Source of the DNA: an uncultured Neomegalonema sp.
Lineage (GTDB): Bacteria > Pseudomonadota > Alphaproteobacteria > Rhodobacterales > Rhodobacteraceae
DNA length: 64,000 nucleotides
Direction of reading: 5' to 3'
Assembly (NCBI GenBank): GCA_938008165.1
Contig: CALLLP010000019.1
Coordinates: 16,886 to 80,885 of the forward strand
Shown here: piece by piece, positions 54,063 through 63,145 of the stretch
How the letters are laid out: each line of letters starts with the position of its first letter
How positions within the stretch are numbered: the stretch's first letter is position 1
Made by a program: the position numbers and the translations under genes
The notes under the pieces: generated by a model
Databases searched by the model: none
What the model was told of the DNA's origin: nothing
Seen by the model: the letters and a program-made list of their open reading frames with translations, nothing else

Positions 54063-56491
54063 GCCGCATTTGGCATGCGCTGACGGCCCTGCTCAGTCAT
54101 TGGCGGCGCAAACCGCTGCAATTGACCGCCTTGCTCGGTGGGTTGATGATCGCCACGGCCCTCTGGAGCGGGGTGCAGGCCCTGAACGCGCAGGCCCGCG
54201 AATCCTATGACCGCGCCGCGCGGACGCTGGGGGGCGATGCCGTGCCGTCGCTTGCCCTGCCCGGCGGCATTGAGTTTGACGAAAGCGTTTTCGTGGCCCT
54301 GCGCCGGGCGGGATGGCCGGTCTCGCCGGTGCTCGAAGGCACCATACGCCTTGGCGAGACCCGCATGCGGATACTGGGGATCGAGCCACTGACCCTGCCC
54401 GCCGCCGCCCGGATGACGGGCGAGACCAGCGGCCCGGTGGATGGCGCCTTGTTCGAGGGGTTCATGGCTCCGCCATGGCGCGCCTTCGCCCATCCCGATA
54501 CGGTTGCGGCCTTGGCGGGAGAGGAGGGATTGCCCCCCCTGACAGCCCAGCGCGATCTGGCCCCGACTCTGTTGATGATGGATATCGGCGCCGCACAGGC
54601 AATGCTGGATTCCCCCGGCAGGATCAGCCGATTGCTGCTCGATCCCGGCATGTCCGCCCCGGCGACACCGCTGGCACAGGCGACCGACCTGCCGCTGGAA
54701 TGGCGCGAAACCGACACGCAGGGCGATCTCGACCGCCTGACGAAAAGTTTTCACCTGAATCTGACCGCCTTTGGCCTGCTCGCTTTTCTGGTCGGCCTGT
54801 TCATCGTCTATTCGGCGATTGCCCTCGCCTTCGAGCAACGCTTGCCGATGCTGCGCACCCTGCGCGCCCTTGGCATCTCGGCGCGGATGCTGACCGGCGT
54901 TCTGCTCGTCGAGTTGCTCACCCTGTCCCTGCTGGCGGGGATCGCGGGGGTGGTGGGCGGCTATGTCATCGCCGCCGCATTGATGCCCGATGTCGCGGCC
55001 AGTCTGGACGGTCTGTACGGGGCGGATGTGCCCGGCACCTTGTCGCTGGAGCTGTCCTGGTGGCTGGCCGGAATCGCGATTTCGGTTCTGGGGGCGATGG
55101 GGGCGGCGGGATATAGCCTGCTAAAGACCTATCGCATGCCGCCCCTCGCCTCGGCCCGCCGCCAAGCGTGGCGCGCGGCCCAGCGCGGATGGCTGCGGGT
55201 ACAGGGTGCCCTTGCCGTCCTGCTGTTGATCGCGGCGGCGGTGCTGATGCTGTTTGCCGAGGGGCTGGTTGCCGGATTTGCAGGGCTGGCCGCGCTGTTG
55301 CTTGGGGCCGCGCTGCTATTGCCCCCGGCACTGGCATTGATCCTGCGCGCCGGGCAAGGGGCGGCACGCGGACCGATCGCCCAGTGGTTCTGGGCCGATG
55401 CCCAGCAACAATTATCCGGCTTGTCGCTGGCGTTGATGGCGCTGTTGCTGGCGCTGGGGGCCAATATCGGCGTCGGCACGATGGTGAACGGATTTCGCGA
55501 TACTTTCACCAACTGGCTCGATCAACGGCTCGTGGCGGAAGTGTATTACAATGCCCGCAGCGACGAGGATGCCGCCACCATCCGGGCATGGGCCTTGGCG
55601 CAGGACGACATCACCGCCCTGCTGCCGACCCTGAACGCGACGACGCGAATGGATGGCCTGCCGGTCACGGTCGTCGGCTATACCGACCATCCGACCTATC
55701 GCACCAGTTGGCCGATGGTGGCCATCGCCCCCGATGCCTTTGACCGGGTGGCGACGGGCGAGGCGGTCTTTGCCAGCGAACAACTGGCCACACGGCTTTC
55801 CCTGTCCGTGGGTCAGACAATCGAGATCGACGGCTGGACCGCGACGGTTGCGGGCATCTATCCCGATTACGGCAATCCGAAAGGCCAGATCAGCGCAGAG
55901 ATCACGACAATCGCCAAAGTCTTCCCCACGGCCCGCCGGGGTGGAACCGGCCTGCGCGTGGCGGAGGGGCGCACGCAAGCCGTCATCTCGGCGATGCGCG
56001 AGCGGTTCGACCTTGGCGACAATCTCATCGATCAGGCGGCCCTCAAGGGATATTCGAAGGGCGTTTTCGAGGATACCTTCGCGGTGACGGCGGCGCTGAA
56101 TGTGCTGACGATGGGGGTTGCCGGATTCGCGCTGTTCATGTCGCTGCTGACCCTGTCGGAGATGCGCCTGCCCCAGCTTGCCCCCCTCTGGGCGGCGGGG
56201 GTGACGCGGCGGGGGCTGGCGGGGCTGGAATTGCTGAAGACCCTCGCGATGGCGCTGTTTACGGCGCTGCTGGCGATTCCGCTGGGGCTGGCGGTGGCGT
56301 GGTGCCTCGTCGCGGTAGTGAATGTGCAGGCATTCGGTTGGCGATTGCCGTTTCACCTGTTTCCGGGGCAATGGGCGGCGCTGGTCGCGCTGGCGGTCTT
56401 GACGGCGGGTCTCGCGGCGCTTTGGCCGATCAACAGCCTGCGCCGGATGCCCCCTGTCCGGCTGGTAAGGGTGTTTACGGATGAACGCTAG
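54059..56491 (+). CDS. FtsX-like ABC permease (AttF/YbbP type)
   Basis: An 810-residue permease with about ten helices: an N-terminal helix (about 20-38), a large periplasmic part, a helix bundle (about 235-450) and a second FtsX module (about 460-810) ending in the NSLRRMPPVRLVR motif. The two-module build matches the YbbP/AttFG group, in which one protein covers both permease halves. With the ATPase encoded upstream and the AttH-like protein downstream, it resembles the AttEFGH system of Agrobacterium. The substrate is unknown. Confidence 0.88.
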   Translation: MSRIWHALTALLSHWRRKPLQLTALLGGLMIATALWSGVQALNAQARESYDRAARTLGGDAVPSLALPGGIEFDESVFVALRRAGWPVSPVLEGTIRLGETRMRILGIEPLTLPAAARMTGETSGPVDGALFEGFMAPPWRAFAHPDTVAALAGEEGLPPLTAQRDLAPTLLMMDIGAAQAMLDSPGRISRLLLDPGMSAPATPLAQATDLPLEWRETDTQGDLDRLTKSFHLNLTAFGLLAFLVGLFIVYSAIALAFEQRLPMLRTLRALGISARMLTGVLLVELLTLSLLAGIAGVVGGYVIAAALMPDVAASLDGLYGADVPGTLSLELSWWLAGIAISVLGAMGAAGYSLLKTYRMPPLASARRQAWRAAQRGWLRVQGALAVLLLIAAAVLMLFAEGLVAGFAGLAALLLGAALLLPPALALILRAGQGAARGPIAQWFWADAQQQLSGLSLALMALLLALGANIGVGTMVNGFRDTFTNWLDQRLVAEVYYNARSDEDAATIRAWALAQDDITALLPTLNATTRMDGLPVTVVGYTDHPTYRTSWPMVAIAPDAFDRVATGEAVFASEQLATRLSLSVGQTIEIDGWTATVAGIYPDYGNPKGQISAEITTIAKVFPTARRGGTGLRVAEGRTQAVISAMRERFDLGDNLIDQAALKGYSKGVFEDTFAVTAALNVLTMGVAGFALFMSLLTLSEMRLPQLAPLWAAGVTRRGLAGLELLKTLAMALFTALLAIPLGLAVAWCLVAVVNVQAFGWRLPFHLFPGQWAALVALAVLTAGLAALWPINSLRRMPPVRLVRVFTDER

Positions 56492-57545
56492 AATACTGCT
56501 CCTCGCATGGTTTCTGGTGATGCCCCTGCCCGCAATCGCGCAGGGATTTGCGGATCTGGGCACCGATGCCGATGCCTATGCCCCCGTGCGCCCCGGCACG
56601 GCGATCACCTTTCCACGGGATCACGGCGCGCATCCCGGCCACCGGATCGAATGGTGGTACGTCACCGCCAATCTGACCGATGACACCGGCGCATCGCTGG
56701 GGGTGCAATGGACCCTGTTCCGGCAAGCCGCAGCGCCGAACGATACCGGCACGGGCTGGGCCAGCCAGCAATACTGGATGGGCCATACCGCGATGACGAC
56801 ACCGGACAGCCATCACCACGCCGAGCGCCTCGCGCGGGGCGGCATCGGACAGGCAGGTGTCACCGCCGCGCCCTTTGCCGCCTGGATCGATCACTGGTCC
56901 TTCGAAAGCGAGGAGACCGGCTTTGCACCCCTGCGCCTGTCCGCCGATGGCGAGGATTTTGCCTATGACCTGACCCTCGATACCGACGCTCCGATGGTCT
57001 TGCAGGGCGATGGCGGGTACAGCCGCAAATCCGACCGGGGGCAGGCGTCCTATTATGTCAGCCAACCCTTCTTTACCGTCACGGGCACCGTTACCCTCGC
57101 GGGTGAGGACCGGGCCGTTACGGGCCGCGCCTGGATGGACCGCGAATGGTCGTCGCAGCCGCTTGCCCCGGATCAAACCGGCTGGGACTGGTTTTCGCTG
57201 CATCTGGAGAGCGGGGCCAAACTGATGCTCTTTCGCCTGCGCAGCGAGACACGCTCGCCCTATTACGCAGGCAATTGGATCGACCCGGATGGCAACAGCA
57301 CCCCTCTCGCGCAGGAGGCCATCACGATGGAGCCGCTGAACACCGCACGTGTTGCGGGGCGCAGGGTGCCGGTGTCGTGGCGTCTGGCCGTGGCGGGGCG
57401 CAATCTGGATGTCACGGCGACCGCGCTGAACCCGCAAAGCTGGAACGGCACCTTCTTTCCGTATTGGGAAGGCCCGATCACGGTAACGGGGTCGCAGGGG
57501 GGCATGGGGTATCTGGAAATGACCGGCTACCCCCGCATCGAATGA
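56481..57545 (+). CDS. AttH/CrtC-like lipocalin-domain exported protein
   Basis: A 354-residue protein with a signal peptide (cleavage near AIA-QG, residue 21). Family marks are HRIEWWYVTANL, GVQWTLFRQ, GWASQQYWMGHTAM, ARGGIGQ, RAWMDREWSSQ and WDWFSLHLESGAKLMLFRLR. AttH proteins carry paired lipocalin-like barrels, related to carotenoid 1,2-hydratase CrtC. Starts 11 bases inside the permease gene, so it is coupled to the ABC pair. It probably hands a hydrophobic ligand to or from the permease in the periplasm. Confidence 0.88.
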   Translation: MNARILLLAWFLVMPLPAIAQGFADLGTDADAYAPVRPGTAITFPRDHGAHPGHRIEWWYVTANLTDDTGASLGVQWTLFRQAAAPNDTGTGWASQQYWMGHTAMTTPDSHHHAERLARGGIGQAGVTAAPFAAWIDHWSFESEETGFAPLRLSADGEDFAYDLTLDTDAPMVLQGDGGYSRKSDRGQASYYVSQPFFTVTGTVTLAGEDRAVTGRAWMDREWSSQPLAPDQTGWDWFSLHLESGAKLMLFRLRSETRSPYYAGNWIDPDGNSTPLAQEAITMEPLNTARVAGRRVPVSWRLAVAGRNLDVTATALNPQSWNGTFFPYWEGPITVTGSQGGMGYLEMTGYPRIE

Positions 57546-57585
57546 CAGTATAGGAAACACCGACCCTTCGGATGACGAGTGCCCC

Positions 57586-58314
57586 ATGACCTTTATCCCC
57601 GTCGAAACCGTCAACCCCGACGCGCCCCCCGGCCTGCTGATCATCGCCGATCATGCCGCCGCCGATCTGCCGCCCGGCTATGGCGATCTGGGCCTCGATC
57701 CGGGGGCCTTCGAGCGGCATATCGCCTATGATATCGGCACGGCGGGGCTGACGCGGGCGCTATCGGCGCGGCTGAACGCCACCGCCCTGCTCGCCGGATT
57801 TTCGCGTCTGCTGATCGATCCGAACCGGGGCGAGGACGACCCGACACTGGTGATGAAAATCTCCGACGGAGCCATCATTCCCGGCAATCGCAGGGTGGAT
57901 ACAGTGGAGACCGAACGCCGCCTCGATCTGTGCTATCGCCCTTATCACGCGGCGATCGAGGCACAGATTGCCCGCACCCCCCGCCCCGCCGTGCTCTCGG
58001 TCCACAGCTTTACCCCCCAGCTTCAGGGCCGCCCGCCGCGTCCGTGGCATGTGGGGGTTTTATGGGGATCGGATGAGGGGTCGGCACGGCGGTTTATGGC
58101 ATTGCTGCGCCGTGACCCGGATCTCTGCGTGGGCGAAAACGAGCCTTACTTGGGCGGCAATCCCGGCGAAACCCTTGACCAGCATGTTTTTCATCGCGGT
58201 CTGCCGAACCTGCTGATCGAGCTGCGCAACGATTTGATCGCCGATGAAGCGGGACAAATCGCCTGGGCCGACCGCCTTGCCCCCCTAATACGCGAAGCAT
58301 TCGCCCCCGCATGA
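57586..58314 (+). CDS. N-formylglutamate amidohydrolase (HutG-like)
   Basis: A 242-residue FGase-family hydrolase. Marks: IIADHAAADLPPGYG, HIAYDIGTAGL, SRLLIDPNRGEDDP, VLSVHSFTPQ, and GENEPYLGGNPGETLDQH. The family splits N-formyl-L-glutamate to glutamate and formate, the last step after HutF. It lies 12 kb from the hut genes, 40 bases after the AttH-like gene, so it may equally be a paralogue acting on other formyl amides. A leftward terminator abuts its stop codon. Confidence 0.88.
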   Translation: MTFIPVETVNPDAPPGLLIIADHAAADLPPGYGDLGLDPGAFERHIAYDIGTAGLTRALSARLNATALLAGFSRLLIDPNRGEDDPTLVMKISDGAIIPGNRRVDTVETERRLDLCYRPYHAAIEAQIARTPRPAVLSVHSFTPQLQGRPPRPWHVGVLWGSDEGSARRFMALLRRDPDLCVGENEPYLGGNPGETLDQHVFHRGLPNLLIELRNDLIADEAGQIAWADRLAPLIREAFAPA

Positions 58315-58315
58315 C

Positions 58316-58348
58316 AAAAAAAGGCCGCCTCGTTTTACAGAGACGGCC
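58316..58348 (-). terminator. Leftward Rho-independent terminator (end of predicted sRNA)
   Basis: GGCCGnCTC and GAGnCGGCC arms (58323-58331, 58340-58348; 8 of 9 pairs) with a GTTTTACA loop. On the minus strand a run of seven T (58322-58316) follows. No protein gene on the minus strand reads into it. Confidence 0.75.
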
Positions 58349-58390
58349 AGTCGGGGAGGAAATGAGAAAGAGCGGGCTACGCTCTTAAAG
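58316..58390 (-). ncRNA. Predicted small RNA of about 75 nt with anti-Shine-Dalgarno linker
   Basis: Reading leftward: TTGTTA-N17-TTGAAT promoter-like boxes just upstream, a perfect 7-bp hairpin (AAGAGCG...CGCTCTT, 58386-58368), an unpaired linker containing TCCTCCCC, then the terminator with seven T. The linker is complementary to Shine-Dalgarno sequences. Rhodobacterales are known to have CCUCC-containing regulatory RNAs, but I cannot assign a family. Expression is inferred. Confidence 0.5.
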
Positions 58391-58631
58391 CCATTCAACT
58401 ATTGCATTCAAATGTTAACAAATCATGCGCTCTTGTACTGACGCGCTTTCGCCATCATCTGAGTTAAAATAACAGGCCGCTGACACGGTCGGAACAGTCG
58501 CCAATAAACAATGAAACGGGAAAAATGCGTCCCGGATATTAAAGCGGAAAAAACGATATTGAAGGGTGTCAACGCCTATACTTAAAACACCAATTCGCCG
58601 CGTTACACCGCCACAGAAAAGGACCGGACCG
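58391..58631. other. AT-rich gap between the sRNA and the coiled-coil gene
   Basis: About 240 AT-rich bases. They probably hold the leftward sRNA promoter and the rightward promoter of the 58632 gene: TATACT (58577-58582) is a possible rightward -10, and TTGAAG-N17-TTAAAA (58559-58587) an alternative pair. I see no coding frame with a ribosome site. Confidence 0.35.
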
Positions 58632-59840
58632 ATGACTTTTACGAACCTTTCCGCCCTTGCCCTTGCGGCGACGCTGATGGCCTTTGCGCCCTTGCCCATC
58701 GCGGCGGAACAGGCCACCGCGCCCACCGCCGATCTGCGCGAGACCGACGAACACCATCGCCGGATGCAGCGCCTGTTCGGGGATGTGCGGGAGGTTTTGG
58801 AAGACGCCGCCGCCGCCCGCAGCGAGATCAACACCGAGGACGGTTTTCGCAAGCTGTTCACCCGCCGCATCGGCATCGACGCCGAAAGCCGGACCCAGCG
58901 CCTGCTCGGCGATGCCTTCGACGTGGTGGCCGATGCGCCCGTGACCATGATCCAGCGCGATATCCGCGAGCGCCGGGCCGCGATCACCTCCCTGCGTGCC
59001 GAGATCGCCCGCCTGCGCGAAGCCCGCATCGCCGCCCCTGAGGAGGTCGGTTTGACCGGCACATTCGGGCTGGCCAAGGACCGTGAGACCATCGATGATG
59101 AAATCGATGAGGCCCATGCCCGGATCGCCGGGAACGAGCTGGCCATTCGCGACGCAAAGACGCGCTTTCTGACCGCAATGCAGGCCGCCGGAACCCCCGT
59201 CACCGAGGAAGAGGCCGACCTGTTGCTCGACAGCGTGACGGGCGAAGATGTCATTCGCATCGCCGCCGCCTATACGGCCGCGCGGGGGGTCAGCCGCCAG
59301 CTTCTCGCCCTGCTCGACGAGACCGACGAGGATCTGGGCACCGCGAAACGCTATTATGCGATGCATACCGCGCTTCTCGCCGTGCTCGTCCATGCGCAGA
59401 CGACCTTTATCGAGAAGATCGACGGCGATTACCTGCCCCGGCTCGATGCCATCGCCCGCGATGTCCGCGCCGCGCGCAAGGAGACGGAGCGCTTGCTGCG
59501 CCAACCCGGAACGGCCCGCCAGCGCGAGGCCCTGAACGCGAATATCCAGTCACAATCCATCGCCTTCGAGGCCGCCGACTTCTATCGCCAGCATCTGAAC
59601 GATCAACGCCGCGAGGTTGCAGGCGCGCGCAAGGATGCCGTGCGAGAACTGCGGATCGCCGACAACACCCTGCGCACGGTCGATGCCAGCTTCCAGCTTC
59701 GCTCGATGATGGAAAGTGCAACCATGTCCTTCGAGGCGCTGCAAAACCTGCAAAGCCCCGGCATCGAGCGCATCTTCCGCAACGATCAGCTCCGCCGCGA
59801 ATTCAGGGAACTGAGCGACCGGCTGAACGCAGGATCATAG
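58632..59840 (+). CDS. Exported coiled-coil protein of unknown function
   Basis: A 402-residue protein with a signal peptide (about 1-25, ending PIAAEQ). The remainder is rich in Glu, Arg, Ala and Leu in helical heptad-like patterns (IRERRAAITSLRAEIARLREARI; IARDVRAARKETERLLRQ), so it is likely a long periplasmic helical bundle or coiled coil. I recognise no family. The ATG at 58632 follows AAGGA; an earlier ATG at 58566 is too far upstream of the signal peptide. It appears monocistronic. A role in envelope structure or as a partner of a secretion or polysaccharide system is only a guess. Confidence 0.7.
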   Translation: MTFTNLSALALAATLMAFAPLPIAAEQATAPTADLRETDEHHRRMQRLFGDVREVLEDAAAARSEINTEDGFRKLFTRRIGIDAESRTQRLLGDAFDVVADAPVTMIQRDIRERRAAITSLRAEIARLREARIAAPEEVGLTGTFGLAKDRETIDDEIDEAHARIAGNELAIRDAKTRFLTAMQAAGTPVTEEEADLLLDSVTGEDVIRIAAAYTAARGVSRQLLALLDETDEDLGTAKRYYAMHTALLAVLVHAQTTFIEKIDGDYLPRLDAIARDVRAARKETERLLRQPGTARQREALNANIQSQSIAFEAADFYRQHLNDQRREVAGARKDAVRELRIADNTLRTVDASFQLRSMMESATMSFEALQNLQSPGIERIFRNDQLRREFRELSDRLNAGS

Positions 59841-59877
59841 GGGCAGGGGGGCAGTCAAAGCCCCCCATCAGTGGCCT

Positions 59878-61122
59878 CTAGGCTTTTGGCGGCGTGATCC
59901 GCCACGGATTGCTCTTGAACCAGCGCGCCGTATAGGCAACCCCGATCAGCATGGCATAACCGCCCAGATTGACGAGGGCGATGACCCAGAGCTGTTTGTC
60001 AAATTCATGGATAATCACGCCCAGCAACCGCGCGCTGACCAGACTGAAGATGAAGACGGCCAGCGCCTGTTGTCCCACCCGCCGGACCAGCGTGACCACA
60101 ACGCCCAGCACGCCGGTTTTCGGCAAGCGGTGCCCATGGTCCCCCGCCGCGACCCAGACGAGATAGGCGAGCGCGAGGAAGTGCAGATACCGGAACAGGC
60201 CGAAGAAGGTCTTCGATTGCAGCGGGCGGACCGAGGATTTGAACGCCCCGATCTGCTCCCATATCGGGGCAAGATCCGGCCGCGCCTCAAAGAACCGCCG
60301 CGCAGGCGTGCCATCGGGATCGAGGGGGATCGAAATCAGCACCACCGCAAGACAGAGCAGGATCAGCCACCACCGCGTCGGCGGTTTCGGCAACCAGCCG
60401 AGCGTAAACGCAAAGCCGGTGAAGAAGATCAATTGCCACGCGAACGGGTTAAAGAACCATGTGCGCGGCCTGCCCACCGGCTCTGCAGGCAGGTTGAATC
60501 CGGTGAAGACCGGCACGTCGAGAAAGGCAAGCCACGGCTGGCTCGCCATCGCCCAGACAACGACACAAAACCCCATCGCCAACCATGGACGCGCCCCCGG
60601 CGCACGAAAGGTGCTGAGCCAGACCACGATGGGCATCAGCGCGAGAACCACCATGTACATCACGAGGATGTCGAAATAATTCGGGATATAGCCGAGCCAG
60701 AACAGCGGCGGCAAAAAGCCCTCAGGATTATTGACGAAACGGCGCAGGTTTAGAACGGCGACATAATCCCGGTCCGGATCGGGCAGCCATCGCCCGACGA
60801 TCATCAAGGTGACCAAAACCGTAAAGAACACCGCGATATGGCACCAATAGAGCTGCCATATGCGATAGGCGACCCGCGCCGTGCCGATCCACCAGCCCCG
60901 CGCCTCGAATATCTTGTAGAAGGCAAGCGCAGACGCGGCCCCGGAGCAAAAGACGAAGATTTCGGTCGCGTCAGAATACCCGAACCGGGCGGGGATCCAG
61001 CTATCCCATGTATTCCACGGAATATGGGCGCTGAGGATAATGAACATCCCCAGCCCCCGAAAGAAATCGAGGCGCGGGTCGCGCCGTGCTTCGCGCAGGG
61101 CTGCCGCCTCCGCCGGTGTCAC
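59878..61122 (-). CDS. opgC: OpgC-domain membrane acyltransferase
   Basis: A 414-residue polytopic protein with about ten helices. Family marks: RDPRLDFFRGLGMFIILSAHIPWN (core DFFRGL), SDATEIFVFCSGAASALAFYK, RIWQLYWCHI, and HFLALAYLVW. OpgC proteins add succinyl or similar groups to osmoregulated periplasmic glucans. GTG start at 61122 overlaps the stop of the TPR gene (GTGA), so translation is coupled. The glucan synthesis genes opgG and opgH are not in the window. Confidence 0.87.
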   Translation of the reverse strand: MTPAEAAALREARRDPRLDFFRGLGMFIILSAHIPWNTWDSWIPARFGYSDATEIFVFCSGAASALAFYKIFEARGWWIGTARVAYRIWQLYWCHIAVFFTVLVTLMIVGRWLPDPDRDYVAVLNLRRFVNNPEGFLPPLFWLGYIPNYFDILVMYMVVLALMPIVVWLSTFRAPGARPWLAMGFCVVVWAMASQPWLAFLDVPVFTGFNLPAEPVGRPRTWFFNPFAWQLIFFTGFAFTLGWLPKPPTRWWLILLCLAVVLISIPLDPDGTPARRFFEARPDLAPIWEQIGAFKSSVRPLQSKTFFGLFRYLHFLALAYLVWVAAGDHGHRLPKTGVLGVVVTLVRRVGQQALAVFIFSLVSARLLGVIIHEFDKQLWVIALVNLGGYAMLIGVAYTARWFKSNPWRITPPKA

Positions 61123-62474
61123 AGGGACGCCGCCATCGCCGATTCGAAGGCCCCGATCCGCGACAGACGCCGTTCGGCATAACCATCGAGTGCCCCGCGC
61201 GTACGCGCCCGGTCATCGATCAGGCCGCGAGCCTCACCCAGCATACCGGCGCGCAGGGCCGCATCGATGGTCAGGCGCTCGAATACATCGCGCTGGGCAT
61301 GGCTCCCCCCCACGCGCTGCATTACGGGCCGCGCGCTGACCAGCGATCGGTATGCATTCGCATAATCGCCATGGGCAAACCGGATCAGCCCTTCGGCGGC
61401 GGGAACGCCTGCCTGAGCGGAAACCGCGTCCATCGTCGTCGCCCCCCTTTTCGCACTACCCTTCATCGCCTGAAGCAACTGGCATGCTTTTCCATGCGCA
61501 TCGCCATTGCTCAGTGCAAGCATGTAATGCAGGTCTGCGAAGACGACACAACCATCATCGGTGCGATTGGCGCAGATATGCGCGAGTTCTTCCCAGCGCG
61601 CGCCGACATCGACACCCTCCAGCTCCAGCCTTACGAGCAACGAGGCACCGTTGGAAATGTCGCGGTAATCGTCGGTATGGTCAGCGCGGATTTCGGTGTC
61701 ATAGAGGCGCAGCACCTCGGCATAATCCCCCTGATCGAGATAGAATAGCGCCAAATGCCACCAGACATGGTAGCGGAAGTTATTGCAATGCGCCCAGGTA
61801 TCGGGCTGGTTCGCCAGCCATGTCACGCCCTCGCGGGTGCGGTTTGTCATATCGAAGACATGGGCAACGGCATGGACGCCCCACGCATCGTCGCGCGCGC
61901 GCAGCACGGCATCGCGGCCCCGCGCTTCGGCAGCGAGATAATCGCCGGTTTCCTCTAATGCAAAGGCATGGCAGCCCTTGATATAGGGCGCGTGCGGGTG
62001 GTCGGCCCCATAGGCGTGCAGGACGCTTTCGACCGAGCGGCGCATTTCAGCGCCATCGCCCAGTACAAACAGAATGGCCTGTGCAATCTTCATGGCCAGC
62101 GAATCGCGCGGCCATGTCTGGATCAGCCGGTTCAGCGCGCCGGCTGAACCCTGCATGTCGCCGCTGAGGTAAAGCGTCAGGGCCGCAAGATACGCGCGCT
62201 CGCGCGGGGTTGCGCCCCCCGACATCAGGCGGGTTGCCTCGGTATGGGCTTCGCGGGCTGTTTCGACCAGTTCTTTGCGGCCCAGCAGCATCATAAAAAA
62301 GCCCTTCGCCGTATGGGCGAGGGCAAAGTCTGGCGCGGCCTCGAGCGTCTGGGTCAGGTGCACCGGCGTCGACGCACCATGGGCGAGAAAGGCCTGAATG
62401 GTCGAATTCCACGGTTCAATCGCCGCCGTATTCGACAAGGTGACGTCATATCCGAAGACATCCTGATGAGCCAT
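61119..62474 (-). CDS. Tetratricopeptide-repeat protein, TTC38-like
   Basis: A 451-residue soluble helical protein. The opening HQDVFGYDVTLSNTAAIEPWNSTIQAFL, the segment LEAAPDFALAHTAKGFFMMLLG, and WGVHAVAHVFDMTNRTREGVTWL and WHLALFYLDQGDYAEVLRLYDTEI match the conserved TTC38 (tetratricopeptide repeat 38) family, common in alphaproteobacteria and animals and of unknown function. Start is uncertain: 62474 gives the family-like N-terminus, while 62498 and 62591 are possible. No strong ribosome site is seen. It is coupled to the OpgC gene. Confidence 0.82.
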   Translation of the reverse strand: MAHQDVFGYDVTLSNTAAIEPWNSTIQAFLAHGASTPVHLTQTLEAAPDFALAHTAKGFFMMLLGRKELVETAREAHTEATRLMSGGATPRERAYLAALTLYLSGDMQGSAGALNRLIQTWPRDSLAMKIAQAILFVLGDGAEMRRSVESVLHAYGADHPHAPYIKGCHAFALEETGDYLAAEARGRDAVLRARDDAWGVHAVAHVFDMTNRTREGVTWLANQPDTWAHCNNFRYHVWWHLALFYLDQGDYAEVLRLYDTEIRADHTDDYRDISNGASLLVRLELEGVDVGARWEELAHICANRTDDGCVVFADLHYMLALSNGDAHGKACQLLQAMKGSAKRGATTMDAVSAQAGVPAAEGLIRFAHGDYANAYRSLVSARPVMQRVGGSHAQRDVFERLTIDAALRAGMLGEARGLIDDRARTRGALDGYAERRLSRIGAFESAMAASL

Positions 62475-62680
62475 GAGTGCGTGTCCGATCGTTGGCATGC
62501 GCTGCCGCGCCGCTGCGTGTATATTCAGTATAGTGACGTGGGACGCGGGATCAGGGAAACAACGTCTTATCGCGATTTCGTGAGGTAACATCCTGAACAG
62601 GAATTGCCTGTGTCCGGTGCAGCCGTGCGTTGCTATGATCGGGGCGGGGGCGGTGGTTGACGGATGCGGAGGAGAGCGCG

Positions 62681-63136
62681 ATGCGGCGCGGATTATTGAT
62701 TGCGGGTGTTCTGGCGGCGCTGGGTGTGGGAGCTTTTGCGGCGGGAGGCAAAAACCTGTTTTACGCTGCCTTGACGGAATCGGTGGCGGGAGAGGCGATT
62801 GATCCGCCGACCGCGCATCGGCTGGCCGCGAACGGGTCGCTTCATCTGATTGATATACGCCGCCCCGATGAATGGAAGCAGACCGGGTCCGGCGCGGGGG
62901 CGCAGCGCCTCGATATGCGGCGAAAAGATTTCATTGACGCGCTGGAGCGTATTACGGACGGGAACCGCGCCGCGGCTGTTGCGCTGATCTGTGCGCGGGG
63001 CGTGCGTTCTGCGCGGATGAACAATCTGCTGACAGAGGCGGGCTTCACCAATATCATTGACGTGCCCGAGGGGATGCTCGGGTCGGCGGCGGGGCCGGGC
63101 TGGGTCAAGCGCGGATTGCCGGTGGTGAAAGACTGA
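62681..63136 (+). CDS. Membrane-anchored or exported rhodanese-like protein
   Basis: A 151-residue protein. A signal or anchor helix (about 2-24, RRGLLIAGVLAALGVGAFA) precedes a rhodanese domain with LIDIRRPDEW and the active-site loop CARGVRSAR (Cys104). It may carry persulfide sulfur in the periplasm. The ATG at 62681 follows a strong GGAGGAG site. Only 9 bases separate it from the SDR gene, and the two share codon use with many T-ending codons (ATT, GTT, GAT), unlike the rest of the window. Confidence 0.87.
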   Translation: MRRGLLIAGVLAALGVGAFAAGGKNLFYAALTESVAGEAIDPPTAHRLAANGSLHLIDIRRPDEWKQTGSGAGAQRLDMRRKDFIDALERITDGNRAAAVALICARGVRSARMNNLLTEAGFTNIIDVPEGMLGSAAGPGWVKRGLPVVKD

Positions 63137-63145
63137 GGAGCGGAC

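Noticed and set aside
58362..58388. 8-codon mini-ORF behind GGGGAGGA on the plus strand
   Set aside because: It follows the formylglutamate hydrolase stop and overlaps the predicted minus-strand sRNA hairpin. Nothing follows that it could control at close range. It is kept only as an alternative reading.
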